Shown here in pieces: positions 8,398 through 16,079 of a stretch of 64,000 nt of DNA; position 1 is the first letter of the stretch; each line of letters starts with the position of its first letter. The translations under genes and the position numbers were made by a program. The DNA is taken from assembly GCF_032842945.2 (NCBI RefSeq), contig NZ_CP146606.1, forward strand, positions 930,001 through 994,000, read 5' to 3'. The stretch is from Roseovarius sp. W115 (GTDB lineage Bacteria > Pseudomonadota > Alphaproteobacteria > Rhodobacterales > Rhodobacteraceae). The notes under the pieces are model-generated. The model saw only the letters and a program-made list of their open reading frames with translations, had not been told where the DNA came from and searched no databases.

Positions 8398-8417
8398 TCA
8401 TTGTTCTCCAAATACTC
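8392..8417. repeat. Copy of a CTTCTTTC-TTGT-AAATAC repeat family (degenerate)
   Basis: The forward strand reads CTTCTTTCATTGTTCTCC followed by AAATACTC. It matches the arms of the long hairpin at 51886-51944 and the single copy at 20912-20935. All three lie just after gene 3' ends. Confidence 0.45.
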
Positions 8418-8429
8418 ACATCCCACGGC

Positions 8430-9026
8430 TCACCGTCGCCCGATCGGTGGGTCAGCGCGGCTTGCGTCCCAATCTGGCTCAAACCCAAGCACCTCAGTCG
8501 CGGGCGGCAAGGTCGGATTGAATAGAATATTATGCGCCATGGTGGCCTGATGCAGAAGGTTATGCGGCGCCAGCCGCCAGATTTTGCATTCCAGATCAAA
8601 CCGTTGACCATAGGCCTCAAAGGTCAGGGTTGCATGCTTTGCCTCATGCAACGTCTTGGCCCCCGGAGATCCAGGTGGAAAGGTCGCGGTCAGGATGTCG
8701 GAAAATTCCTTGGCCTTCTGGTAGTAGGTCGCCGACAGAAACTGCAGCGCGTTTTGCCGCCGCTGGGCCGGGTCATTTGTCTTGGCCGCCATATGCTGTA
8801 ACTCAGGCGTCACCGAATAGCCCGGCGCTTTGTTCATCACCGTGATCACCGCGCCGAGCGGCTCTGCCGCACCCTTTGGCGTGACTTCTGGCATGATCGC
8901 ATCATCGGGGCGACCGTCATTGTTGCGCATGGACAATTGCCGCACATGGCACTGCCATTTCAGAAACGCCAACCGCAGCGGGTTGTCGGAAAAACTCTGG
9001 CCCAACTGGGCAGCAAGAGAGCTCAT
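8430..9026 (-). CDS. Unknown 198-residue protein, last gene of the glnT-glx unit
   Basis: No family recognised. The protein is soluble, with no signal peptide or membrane span. It carries several His and Trp residues in the C-terminal third (LHEAKHATLTFEAYG, KIWRLAPHNLLHQATMAHN), which could be a metal- or cofactor-binding surface, but no known motif is seen. The ATG overlaps the stop of the nitrilase-family gene (ATGA), so it is co-translated. A terminator follows. It belongs functionally with GlnT, GlxBCD and the amidase. Confidence 0.8.
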   Translation of the reverse strand: MSSLAAQLGQSFSDNPLRLAFLKWQCHVRQLSMRNNDGRPDDAIMPEVTPKGAAEPLGAVITVMNKAPGYSVTPELQHMAAKTNDPAQRRQNALQFLSATYYQKAKEFSDILTATFPPGSPGAKTLHEAKHATLTFEAYGQRFDLECKIWRLAPHNLLHQATMAHNILFNPTLPPATEVLGFEPDWDASRADPPIGRR

Positions 9027-9874
9027 GCCACACTCCTTTTTGCGTCCACAGACACAAGCGTGAATTCCTGTTCATTGGCGAGACTTGGAATGCGGGCTTC
9101 TGTTTCCACGACCTGATCCAGATCGATCTGCGCCTGCACCACACCGGGGATTGTGCCGCCATCGGCAATCACTTCGCCCCAGGGATTGATGACCAGAGAA
9201 TGGCCATAGCTTTCGCCACCACCGGGGACCGGACCAATCGCACAGGGAGAGATGACAAAACGCGTGTTTTCAATCGCCCGCGCACGGTTGAGCACATGCC
9301 AATGTGCTTCGCCCGTTTTCTTGGTAAAGGCCGCTGGGCAAATCAAAATCTCCGCGCCCGCCTGCGCAAGACTGCGCCACAGATCGGGAAACCGCAGATC
9401 ATAGCAAATCGTATGACCGATGCGCGCAAAGGGCGTGTCATGGATGACGGCCTCGCAACCCGCTTCGACATGTGCGCTTTCGCGGTAGACTTCCGTCTCG
9501 CTCAGCTGAATGTCGAACATGTTGATCTTGTCATAGCGTCCGCGAATGTGCCCGGCATCGTCGAGCATGATCCCACGGTTGATGATCCGCCCATCCGGGC
9601 CATCCACGGCAATCGAGCCGAGATTGATCCAGACACGCCTGTCGCGTGCTAAAGCCTGCATGGCCTGAAGAAACGGATGAGACGCCTCAGGGGCAGAGGG
9701 CGGTGCCACAGCCGCCCCTTCGGTTTTCAACCCGCCGCAATATTCCGGCAGGAAGAGCATATCCGCGCCCGCTTTGACTGCAGCTTCGGCCAACGGCATC
9801 GCCTCGTCCAGCGCCGACTGAAAGTCGGGCATTGGCCTTGTTTGAAGGCAAGCGATATCAAGCGGGCGCGGCAT
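9023..9874 (-). CDS. Carbon-nitrogen hydrolase (nitrilase superfamily amidase)
   Basis: 283 residues. The catalytic triad of the superfamily is visible: Glu44 (FLPEYCGG), Lys116 (RYDKINMFD) and Cys157 (GHTICYDLRFPDL). The overall form matches the Nit1/Nit2-like branch that hydrolyses small amides such as deaminated glutathione or omega-amides. It lies between two unknown genes in the glnT-glx operon, five bases from the preceding stop and overlapping the next gene. An amidase here could release an amine or ammonia from a gamma-glutamyl or other amide produced by the GlnT-like ligase. The substrate is inference. Confidence 0.93.
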   Translation of the reverse strand: MPRPLDIACLQTRPMPDFQSALDEAMPLAEAAVKAGADMLFLPEYCGGLKTEGAAVAPPSAPEASHPFLQAMQALARDRRVWINLGSIAVDGPDGRIINRGIMLDDAGHIRGRYDKINMFDIQLSETEVYRESAHVEAGCEAVIHDTPFARIGHTICYDLRFPDLWRSLAQAGAEILICPAAFTKKTGEAHWHVLNRARAIENTRFVISPCAIGPVPGGGESYGHSLVINPWGEVIADGGTIPGVVQAQIDLDQVVETEARIPSLANEQEFTLVSVDAKRSVA

Positions 9875-9878
9875 GTTT

Positions 9879-10292
9879 TTAGAACTTCATATACGCCTTG
9901 CGCAGGTTGACCAAAGGATGCCGGTCCGACATCTGGAACTTGATCAAAAGCTCGCGCGCGATCATGTCCCGATCCTGCTGGTTGTCCGGCAGCTCAATGG
10001 TATCCGGCACGCGCACCCAGCCGTTGTTGTTGCGGTCAAACACCGCAGGTGCGCCTTCCTCATAGCCCATGTGAACATCTTCGAGCCAGTTGAGGTCGTC
10101 CCAGCCCATGACCTCCATATACTTGGTCAAAAAGGGCGTGATCCGGTTGTAATCCGGCACAAGGTTCACGTCGTAACGATAGCCAATGTGCTGACCGATT
10201 TCTTTTTCGCGCTCGGACTCAAGCCCATCTGCGTCTTTCAGGAACTGGTCGACATCCTTGATCTCGGAGCCGCGATATTGTGTTCCAGCCAT
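9879..10292 (-). CDS. Unknown 137-residue protein after glxD
   Basis: No family recognised. The sequence is acidic and hydrophilic (for example QYRGSEIKDVDQFLKDADG, WDDLNWLEDVHMGYEEGAP), without signal peptide, membrane span or cysteine. GGAGG lies seven bases before the ATG. It follows glxD after a gap holding two palindromic repeats and is five bases from the amidase gene. The conserved-looking aromatic and acidic composition suggests a small subunit or accessory protein of the neighbouring enzymes, with no direct evidence. Confidence 0.8.
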   Translation of the reverse strand: MAGTQYRGSEIKDVDQFLKDADGLESEREKEIGQHIGYRYDVNLVPDYNRITPFLTKYMEVMGWDDLNWLEDVHMGYEEGAPAVFDRNNNGWVRVPDTIELPDNQQDRDMIARELLIKFQMSDRHPLVNLRKAYMKF

Positions 10293-10309
10293 TTTGTTTT
10301 CCTCCGTTA

Positions 10310-10364
10310 GGTGGGGTGGAACCCCACCCTACGCGTCAATGGTAGGGTGGGTTTTAAACCCACC
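10310..10364. repeat. Two tandem palindromes of the GGTGGGxTxxAACCCACC type
   Basis: The gap between glxD and the 137-residue gene contains two inverted repeats. One (10310-10332) has arms GGTGGGGT/ACCCCACC and the other (10341-10364) has arms GGTGGGTTT/AAACCCACC, each with a TAGGGTGGG-like flank. A third copy is at 62473-62497. They are extragenic palindromes of a kind dispersed in Roseobacter genomes. Here they could form hairpins inside the operon message. Confidence 0.75.
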
Positions 10365-10366
10365 GT

Positions 10367-11731
10367 TTACAGGTGGTGATAATCCTCGACGCCAACCGTG
10401 TGGTTGGTGCCTGCGAGTGGAACACCGGCCATGGCCGACGCTTCCATCGTCAAGGCTGCAAGGTCCTCAGGCTCAAGGCTGTGCAGATATGTTTTGCCGC
10501 AAGCACGGGCAAAGAGCTGCGCCTCGATGGTCAGCGTATGCAGGAAGTTGTACACGCGTTCGGCTGCCTCATCCGGGTCAAGCCGCTCACGCAGCTTGGG
10601 GTCTTGCGTGGCCACACCCACCGGGCAACGGCCCGTGTGACAGTGGTAGCAATAGCCCGGCTCAGACCCGATTTCCTCGGGATAGTTCGCCTCGGGTATG
10701 TCCTTGTTGCAGTTCAGCGCCATCATGGCCGAGTGACCGATGGCAATCGCATCCGCGCCCAGCGCGATGGCCTTGGCCACATCCGCACCGTTCCGGATAC
10801 CGCCCGCATAAACAAGGCTGATCTCACCGCGTTTGCCCAGATCGTCAATCGCCTTCCGCGCCTGACGGATTGCGGCCATGCCCGGCACACCAGTGTCTTC
10901 GGTCGCAAGGTGCGGGCCCGCGCCCGTGCCGCCTTCCATACCATCGATATAGATACTGTCGGGGTCACATTTCACGGCCATCCGCACGTCGTCATAGACA
11001 CGGGACGCACCCAGCTTGAGCTGGATCGGGATTTGCCAGTCTGTGGCTTCGCGGATCTCCTGAATTTTCAGCGCAAGGTCGTCGGGACCCAGCCAGTCAG
11101 GGTGACGCGCGGGCGAGCGTTGGTCGATCCCGGCAGGAAGCGACCGCATCTCGGCAACCTGGTCGGTCACTTTCTGACCCATCAAGTGGCCACCCAGACC
11201 AACCTTACAGCCTTGGCCAATGAAGAACTCACAGCCATCCGCCAGAACAAGGTGATTGGGGTTAAAGCCATAGCGTGACTGGATGCACTGATAGAACCAC
11301 TTGGAGCTATAGCGCCGCTCATCGGGGATCATGCCCCCTTCGCCTGAACAGGTCGCCGTGCCTGCCATGGTCGCCCCACGGGCCAGAGCCGTCTTCGCCT
11401 CATAGGACAAAGCACCAAAGCTCATGCCAGTGATGTAGACTGGGATGTCCAGCTCCAGCGGCACTTTTGCGCGGGGGCCGATCACGGTCTTGGTTTCACA
11501 TTTCTCACGATAGCCTTCGATCACAAAGCGTGTGAGTGTCCCCGGCAGAAATGTCAGGTCATCCCAGTGCGGAATCTTCTTGAAGAGCGAGAAACCCCGC
11601 ATCCGGTAGCGTCCCAGCTCGGATTTGATGTGGATATCATCCATCACCCGTGGTGGGAAAATAAAGCTGTCACCGATACGGTTTACGTCGCGGTCCAGCG
11701 CCTTTTTTGTCGGCAGATCTCCGTCAGCCAT
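10367..11731 (-). CDS. glxD: Glutamate-synthase-like FMN/Fe-S protein (GlxD)
   Basis: A 454-residue homologue of the central FMN-binding region of the glutamate synthase large subunit. SFGALSYEAKTALARG, GEGGMIPDERRYSS, DGMEGGTGAGP and the cysteine cluster CYHCHTGRCPVGV (an iron-sulfur ligand site) are present. With GlxB (amidotransferase domain) and GlxC (GXGXG domain) it reconstitutes a split GltB. The homologous MgsABC set makes N-methylglutamate in methylamine-using bacteria. No mgdABCD dehydrogenase genes are nearby, so the exact product is uncertain. The start has AAAGGA upstream and lies 58 bases after glxC. Confidence 0.93.
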   Translation of the reverse strand: MADGDLPTKKALDRDVNRIGDSFIFPPRVMDDIHIKSELGRYRMRGFSLFKKIPHWDDLTFLPGTLTRFVIEGYREKCETKTVIGPRAKVPLELDIPVYITGMSFGALSYEAKTALARGATMAGTATCSGEGGMIPDERRYSSKWFYQCIQSRYGFNPNHLVLADGCEFFIGQGCKVGLGGHLMGQKVTDQVAEMRSLPAGIDQRSPARHPDWLGPDDLALKIQEIREATDWQIPIQLKLGASRVYDDVRMAVKCDPDSIYIDGMEGGTGAGPHLATEDTGVPGMAAIRQARKAIDDLGKRGEISLVYAGGIRNGADVAKAIALGADAIAIGHSAMMALNCNKDIPEANYPEEIGSEPGYCYHCHTGRCPVGVATQDPKLRERLDPDEAAERVYNFLHTLTIEAQLFARACGKTYLHSLEPEDLAALTMEASAMAGVPLAGTNHTVGVEDYHHL

Positions 11732-11789
11732 ATGTCATATCCTTTCCTAGATGGAATGGCACAGCCCGGTTGCCCGGGCCGGGGCCGAA

Positions 11790-12659
11790 TTACAGAATGA
11801 GCTTCTTCTCGGTGGGCTCAAGATTGTCGTAGTTCCACAGCATCTTGCCCGCGACGATCTTGGTGAAATGATCCACGCCTTTGTCGGGCATCAGGCCGTA
11901 TTGCGTGAGCTTGCGTGTGAGCCAGGCCTTGTCGAGATCGGTCAGCTCAGCTTCAACCGCGTCCACACCCAATGACTTGATTTCACCCCCGACAAAGATC
12001 GTGCCGTCATACATCGAGTCGCCCAGGTTCTTGCCTGCGTTGCCGCAGACCACCATGCGGCCCCGCTGCATCATGAAGCCCGAAAGCGCACCGGTGTCGC
12101 CACCCACGATAATCGTGCCGCCCTTCTGGTCGATGCCCGTCCGAGATCCAACCGAGCCACGGCAAACCAAGTCACCGCCACGAATGGCCGCGCCAAAAGT
12201 CGAGCCGGCATTCTTCTCGATCATGATCGTGCCGGACATCATGTTCTCACCGCAGGACCAGCCAACCCGGCCATTGATGCGCACATTCGGCCCGTCAATC
12301 AGACCAACCGCAAAGTAGCCCGTAGACCCTTCGATGATCAGGTTCAGTTTGCTGAGGATGCCCACACCAAGCGAATGCATGCCGCGCGGGTTCTTAAGCA
12401 CCACCGTGCCGTAGCCCTGCGCCATCAGATCACGAATGCCGGAATTCACTTCCGTTGTGGTCATCCCATCGCAATCCATCTCGGTGCGCTTGTTGAAATC
12501 AACATCAGGTGCCCAAGGATAGGTGAAGCGCTCTTCGGCATCGGGGTCAAACTCTACATAGAGCGATTTGCCCGTCAGCGCTTCGGTGCGCATCCCCAGA
12601 GCGGTCACCCGCTCTTCCTGGGTCATTTCCTTCAGTTCTGCGTCTGTTACGCCTGCCAT
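11790..12659 (-). CDS. glxC: Glutamate-synthase GXGXG-domain protein (GlxC)
   Basis: 289 residues dominated by the right-handed beta-helix repeats typical of the C-terminal GltB domain (GYGTVVLKNPRG, GRVGWSCGENMMSG, GGTIIVGGDTGALSG, GTIFVGGEIKSLG). It is a stand-alone version of that domain and should act as the structural subunit joining GlxB and GlxD. The start overlaps the glxB end by 13 bases and has GAGG upstream. Confidence 0.93.
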   Translation of the reverse strand: MAGVTDAELKEMTQEERVTALGMRTEALTGKSLYVEFDPDAEERFTYPWAPDVDFNKRTEMDCDGMTTTEVNSGIRDLMAQGYGTVVLKNPRGMHSLGVGILSKLNLIIEGSTGYFAVGLIDGPNVRINGRVGWSCGENMMSGTIMIEKNAGSTFGAAIRGGDLVCRGSVGSRTGIDQKGGTIIVGGDTGALSGFMMQRGRMVVCGNAGKNLGDSMYDGTIFVGGEIKSLGVDAVEAELTDLDKAWLTRKLTQYGLMPDKGVDHFTKIVAGKMLWNYDNLEPTEKKLIL

Positions 12660-13582
12660 ACCCGGACCTCCTCGTCATATGGGTCATACGTGTCGATCTC
12701 TTCGGGAAGGATCGCGCGGATTGCCACCTCTTCTGAGGCCATCGCAATCAGGTCATCACTTTCGTAAAGAACCAGTGGTTTTGCCGCCATTGTGTCCTTG
12801 GCCATGCCAAGCTGATCTTTGGTCGCCACCAGATAGGTAAACACGCCATCAATCTCTTCGATCGACTGGCGCAGGCTGTCCTCAAGCGACACACCATTGG
12901 CAAGGTTGTGCGCAGTGTAGACGGCCAGAAGCTCGGAGTCGCAGTTGGACATGAACCGGTGGCCCTTGCGCTCCATCTCGCGGCGCATGATCCAGTAGTT
13001 GGTGATCTGGCCGTTATGCACAACGCTGACGTCGTTGTAAGGGAACGCCCAGTATGGGTGCGCCGATTTGATGTCCACGTCCGACTCGGTGGCCATGCGG
13101 GTGTGACCAATTGCATGGGTGCCTTGAAAATCATTCAGGCCATAAGCTTCTGACACAACCGTCGCGTCGCCAAGGTCTTTGATCAACTCAAGGCCATTGC
13201 CCATCGAAAGGATCTCAACACCATCGGTCTCTTCGATATGCTCAGCCATCTCGCCGGTGTCACCATCATGGCTGATGACGTAGCGCAGAGAATATTCCCG
13301 AGGGGCATCCTTGGATTTCACCTTGGCGCCATGCTCTTTGAGAATGGCTTCAACCTCGGTGATGCGGTCGGCGATCACCTGATGGATGCCGCGGCCCTTT
13401 TCCATGTCCTCGGCTTCGGCCACCTTCAAGCGCATGATATAGTCGCCCTTGGTGGGGTTGCCGTAGACGGCATAACCGGTGCTGTCAGGCCCCCGGTGTT
13501 TGAGCGCCTGCAACATGGCGGTCATTTCCGACCCGACCGAGCTGCTTTTGCCCTTGTGAATTAGTCCAGCAATTCCACACAT
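12647..13582 (-). CDS. glxB: Class II glutamine amidotransferase domain protein (GlxB)
   Basis: 311 residues. It begins MCGIAGLI, so Cys2 becomes the N-terminal nucleophile after removal of Met. GHTRMATES and the later NCDSELLAVY segment are typical of class II (Ntn) glutaminase domains such as GltB, PurF and GlmS. It should release ammonia, or in the Mgs variant handle an amine, for use by GlxD. It follows glnT by about 80 bases and overlaps glxC. Confidence 0.93.
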   Translation of the reverse strand: MCGIAGLIHKGKSSSVGSEMTAMLQALKHRGPDSTGYAVYGNPTKGDYIMRLKVAEAEDMEKGRGIHQVIADRITEVEAILKEHGAKVKSKDAPREYSLRYVISHDGDTGEMAEHIEETDGVEILSMGNGLELIKDLGDATVVSEAYGLNDFQGTHAIGHTRMATESDVDIKSAHPYWAFPYNDVSVVHNGQITNYWIMRREMERKGHRFMSNCDSELLAVYTAHNLANGVSLEDSLRQSIEEIDGVFTYLVATKDQLGMAKDTMAAKPLVLYESDDLIAMASEEVAIRAILPEEIDTYDPYDEEVRVWQA

Positions 13583-13663
13583 CTGGAAGCGCCTCCTCTG
13601 GGTTGCGTGTTCGTGTAAGGTGGCGGCGAGTTCCTCAACCCGCTGCCAAAAGCATGGTCTGCC

Positions 13664-15142
13664 TCAGGGAAGACATTCCATGTAAGTTTCACTGTCCCAA
13701 TCGGTGACGGTTGCGTTGAAGCGCGCAAATTCGTCATACTTGTATTCATGGAACAGGCGGTACATCTCGCCGGGCAGACCGCGCTGCACGACAGGGCTGT
13801 TTTCGAGGAAATCAAGGGCCTCGCCTAGCGACATTGGCAGTTTCTTAACCTGCTTGCCGGCTTTGATCGCCTCGTAGATGTTACGCTCTTCAGGTTCACC
13901 AGGATCAAGCTTGTTGTCGATACCATCATCCATGGCCGCCAAGAGGCAAGAGCCCATCAGATATGGGTTCACCATCGAGTCAACAGAGCGGTATTCAAAG
14001 CGCCCCGGGGCCGAAACCCGAAGACCTGTCGTGCGGTTCTGAAAGCCCCAATCGGCGAAGATAGGCGCCCAGAAACCGGTATCCCAAAGACGGCGGTAGG
14101 AGTTTACAGTAGAAGATCCGATGGCCGTCAGGGCCTGCAGATGGTGCACCACACCACCGATCGCCTCGAGCCCTTCTTTTCCAGGCATTTGCGGGTCATC
14201 ATCGTCGGGCATGAAGGTGTTTTCACCACCTTTGACATACATGTAGTTCTCGGCCATGCCCGGCAGGTCATCGGGGTTGTTGCCGCATTTTACGAACTGA
14301 TCCTCACCCCCGCGCCACAGGCTCATGTTGTGGTGACACCCCGACGCCGATACGCCCATGAAAGGCTTGGTCATGAAGCAGGCGAAAATGCCGTGCTCGC
14401 GCGCCACCTGCGCACAGATCTGGCGATAGGTGGTCAGACGGTCCGCATTGCGCAGCACATCGTCGAACATCCAGTTCAGCTCCAACTGACCCGGTGCATC
14501 CTCGTGGTCACCCTGGATCATATCCAGACCCATCTGGCGCGCGTATTTGATCACCTGCATGGATACCGGACGCAGGCTTTCGAACTGGTCGATGTGATAG
14601 CAGTAGGGCTTGGAGAACCCGTCTTTGGGCTTGCCATTCTCATCGAACTTGAGCCACATCATTTCCGGCTCTGTGCCGATGCGCAGGCTGCGACCGTGCT
14701 TTTTCTGAAAATCCTCATGCATCCGGCGCAGGTTGCCCCGGCAATCTGATGTCAGGTAGCCGCCCGGATTTTCCTTTTCTTCCCGGTTGCGGAAGAGCGT
14801 GCAGTAGAATCGACCAATCTGCGGCGCCCAGGGCAGCTGCATAAAGGTTTCAGGCTCTGGAATGCCGACCAGCTCAGCAGCCTCAGGGCCATAGCCCAGA
14901 TAGTTGCCCGCACGGTCGGTAAAGAGGTTCACCGTGGCGCCGTAAACCAGCTGGAAGCCTTTCATGGCAACGCTTTCCCAGTGATCGGCGGGAATGCCCT
15001 TGCCCATGATTTTGCCGGTTACCGAAACGAATTGCAGGTACAGATATTCAATGCCCTTGGCATCAATCATCTTCCGCACTTCTTTGATTTTCTCGGCGCG
15101 ACCCGGCGCCTCTACAAATCTTTCGAGATCAGTTTCAGCCAC
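13664..15142 (-). CDS. glnT: Type III glutamine synthetase-like ligase (GlnT/GmaS family)
   Basis: The GTG at 15142 is chosen as start because AGGGAG lies seven bases upstream, giving 492 residues. An in-frame start at 15283 would add an unlikely 47 residues. Glutamine synthetase features include the N-terminal beta-grasp region, HEDAPGQLELNWMF, SASGCHHNMSLW and the late NRTTGLRVSAPGRFEYRSVD motif (substrate arginines). The protein is longer than the roughly 435-445 residues I recall for GlnT/GmaS. Family members make glutamine or gamma-glutamylmethylamide. It leads the glxBCD operon, divergent from a FadR-type regulator. Whether it acts on ammonia, methylamine or another amine cannot be decided from sequence. 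Confidence 0.9.
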   Translation of the reverse strand: MAETDLERFVEAPGRAEKIKEVRKMIDAKGIEYLYLQFVSVTGKIMGKGIPADHWESVAMKGFQLVYGATVNLFTDRAGNYLGYGPEAAELVGIPEPETFMQLPWAPQIGRFYCTLFRNREEKENPGGYLTSDCRGNLRRMHEDFQKKHGRSLRIGTEPEMMWLKFDENGKPKDGFSKPYCYHIDQFESLRPVSMQVIKYARQMGLDMIQGDHEDAPGQLELNWMFDDVLRNADRLTTYRQICAQVAREHGIFACFMTKPFMGVSASGCHHNMSLWRGGEDQFVKCGNNPDDLPGMAENYMYVKGGENTFMPDDDDPQMPGKEGLEAIGGVVHHLQALTAIGSSTVNSYRRLWDTGFWAPIFADWGFQNRTTGLRVSAPGRFEYRSVDSMVNPYLMGSCLLAAMDDGIDNKLDPGEPEERNIYEAIKAGKQVKKLPMSLGEALDFLENSPVVQRGLPGEMYRLFHEYKYDEFARFNATVTDWDSETYMECLP

Positions 15143-15318
15143 AATATAACTCCCTGATGTTATGCAAGCCTCCGATGGTTCGCCGGCGCTTGCGAATTTT
15201 TGTTTGGTGGCAGGGGGCGAAAAAGCTCCCCTATCATTAACAATTCCCAGAGCCGGTCCAAAAGTCAACCGATTTTGATCCAAATTCGATAATTTTGCTG
15301 GAATACCCCGAAAAATGG

Positions 15319-15335
15319 TTTAGTATTGGTCTAAA
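15319..15335. promoter_or_regulatory. Candidate operator upstream of the divergent GntR regulator
   Basis: TTTAG (15319-15323) and CTAAA (15331-15335) form an interrupted inverted repeat containing TATTGGT. It lies 15 bases upstream of the regulator start, in the AT-rich gap shared with glnT. TTGGT-type sites are typical for FCD/GntR proteins such as PdhR. Confidence 0.4.
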
Positions 15336-15349
15336 TTTAGGGGATTCTG

Positions 15350-16033
15350 ATGGCAGACGCACAGAGAATGGGCGCGGCGGACATAGCTGCTTTGGTCAGA
15401 CGCGAGATTGCAAAGGGAACCTTGCAGCAACATGACCGCCTTCCGCCAGAACGCGTGATGTCTGACACCTATGGGGCGGCACGCGGCACCGTGCGTAAGG
15501 CTCTGCTGCAACTCGAAGAAGAGGGCTTTGTCGAAACCCGTCCCGGCAGTGGCACATATGTGGTCCACAAGTCCGAAACCATCTCGGCCAGCGAAATCGA
15601 AAACGCCACGCCGTTGGAACTCATGGATGCCCGCTTTGCACTTGAGCCGCATATCTGTCGCCTTGCGGTGCTGCACGGTCGGCGCGCCGATTTTGATCAA
15701 ATGGAGATCCTGTGCGCCCGAATGGAGGCAAGCATGGAAGACCCGGTTGCCTTTTCCGAGGCAGACACGGCCTTTCACCGCGCTCTGGCGGAAAGCACAC
15801 GCAATGGTCTTTTGGTTTGGATCATGAACCAGATCGCCAACGTCCGCGGACAGGATGACTGGACCCGCATGCGCCGCCTAACGCTCGATCTGCAGACGAT
15901 CAATCTTTACAACGCGCAGCATCGTCAAATTCTCAACGCCCTGCGAACACGCGAGCCAGAGCGCGCCGCGAACGTGATGAAAGAGCACTTGGAAACAGCA
16001 CGGCTGTCGCTGACACGGGCCTCAGAGACATGA
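15350..16033 (+). CDS. GntR-family transcriptional regulator, FCD subgroup
   Basis: 227 residues. The winged-helix region contains LPPERVMSDTYGAARGTVRKALLQLEEEGFVETRPGSGTYV-type GntR sequence, followed by an FCD helical domain (DTAFHRALAE, QHRQILNALR, MKEHLETA). AGGGG precedes the ATG. It is divergent from glnT with about 200 bases between the two starts, so it probably controls the glnT-glxBCD operon and itself. Confidence 0.92.
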   Translation: MADAQRMGAADIAALVRREIAKGTLQQHDRLPPERVMSDTYGAARGTVRKALLQLEEEGFVETRPGSGTYVVHKSETISASEIENATPLELMDARFALEPHICRLAVLHGRRADFDQMEILCARMEASMEDPVAFSEADTAFHRALAESTRNGLLVWIMNQIANVRGQDDWTRMRRLTLDLQTINLYNAQHRQILNALRTREPERAANVMKEHLETARLSLTRASET

Positions 16034-16079
16034 GTTGAAGTAACAATTCTAGTAGCGGCCAAATACAGACTACCAGACC

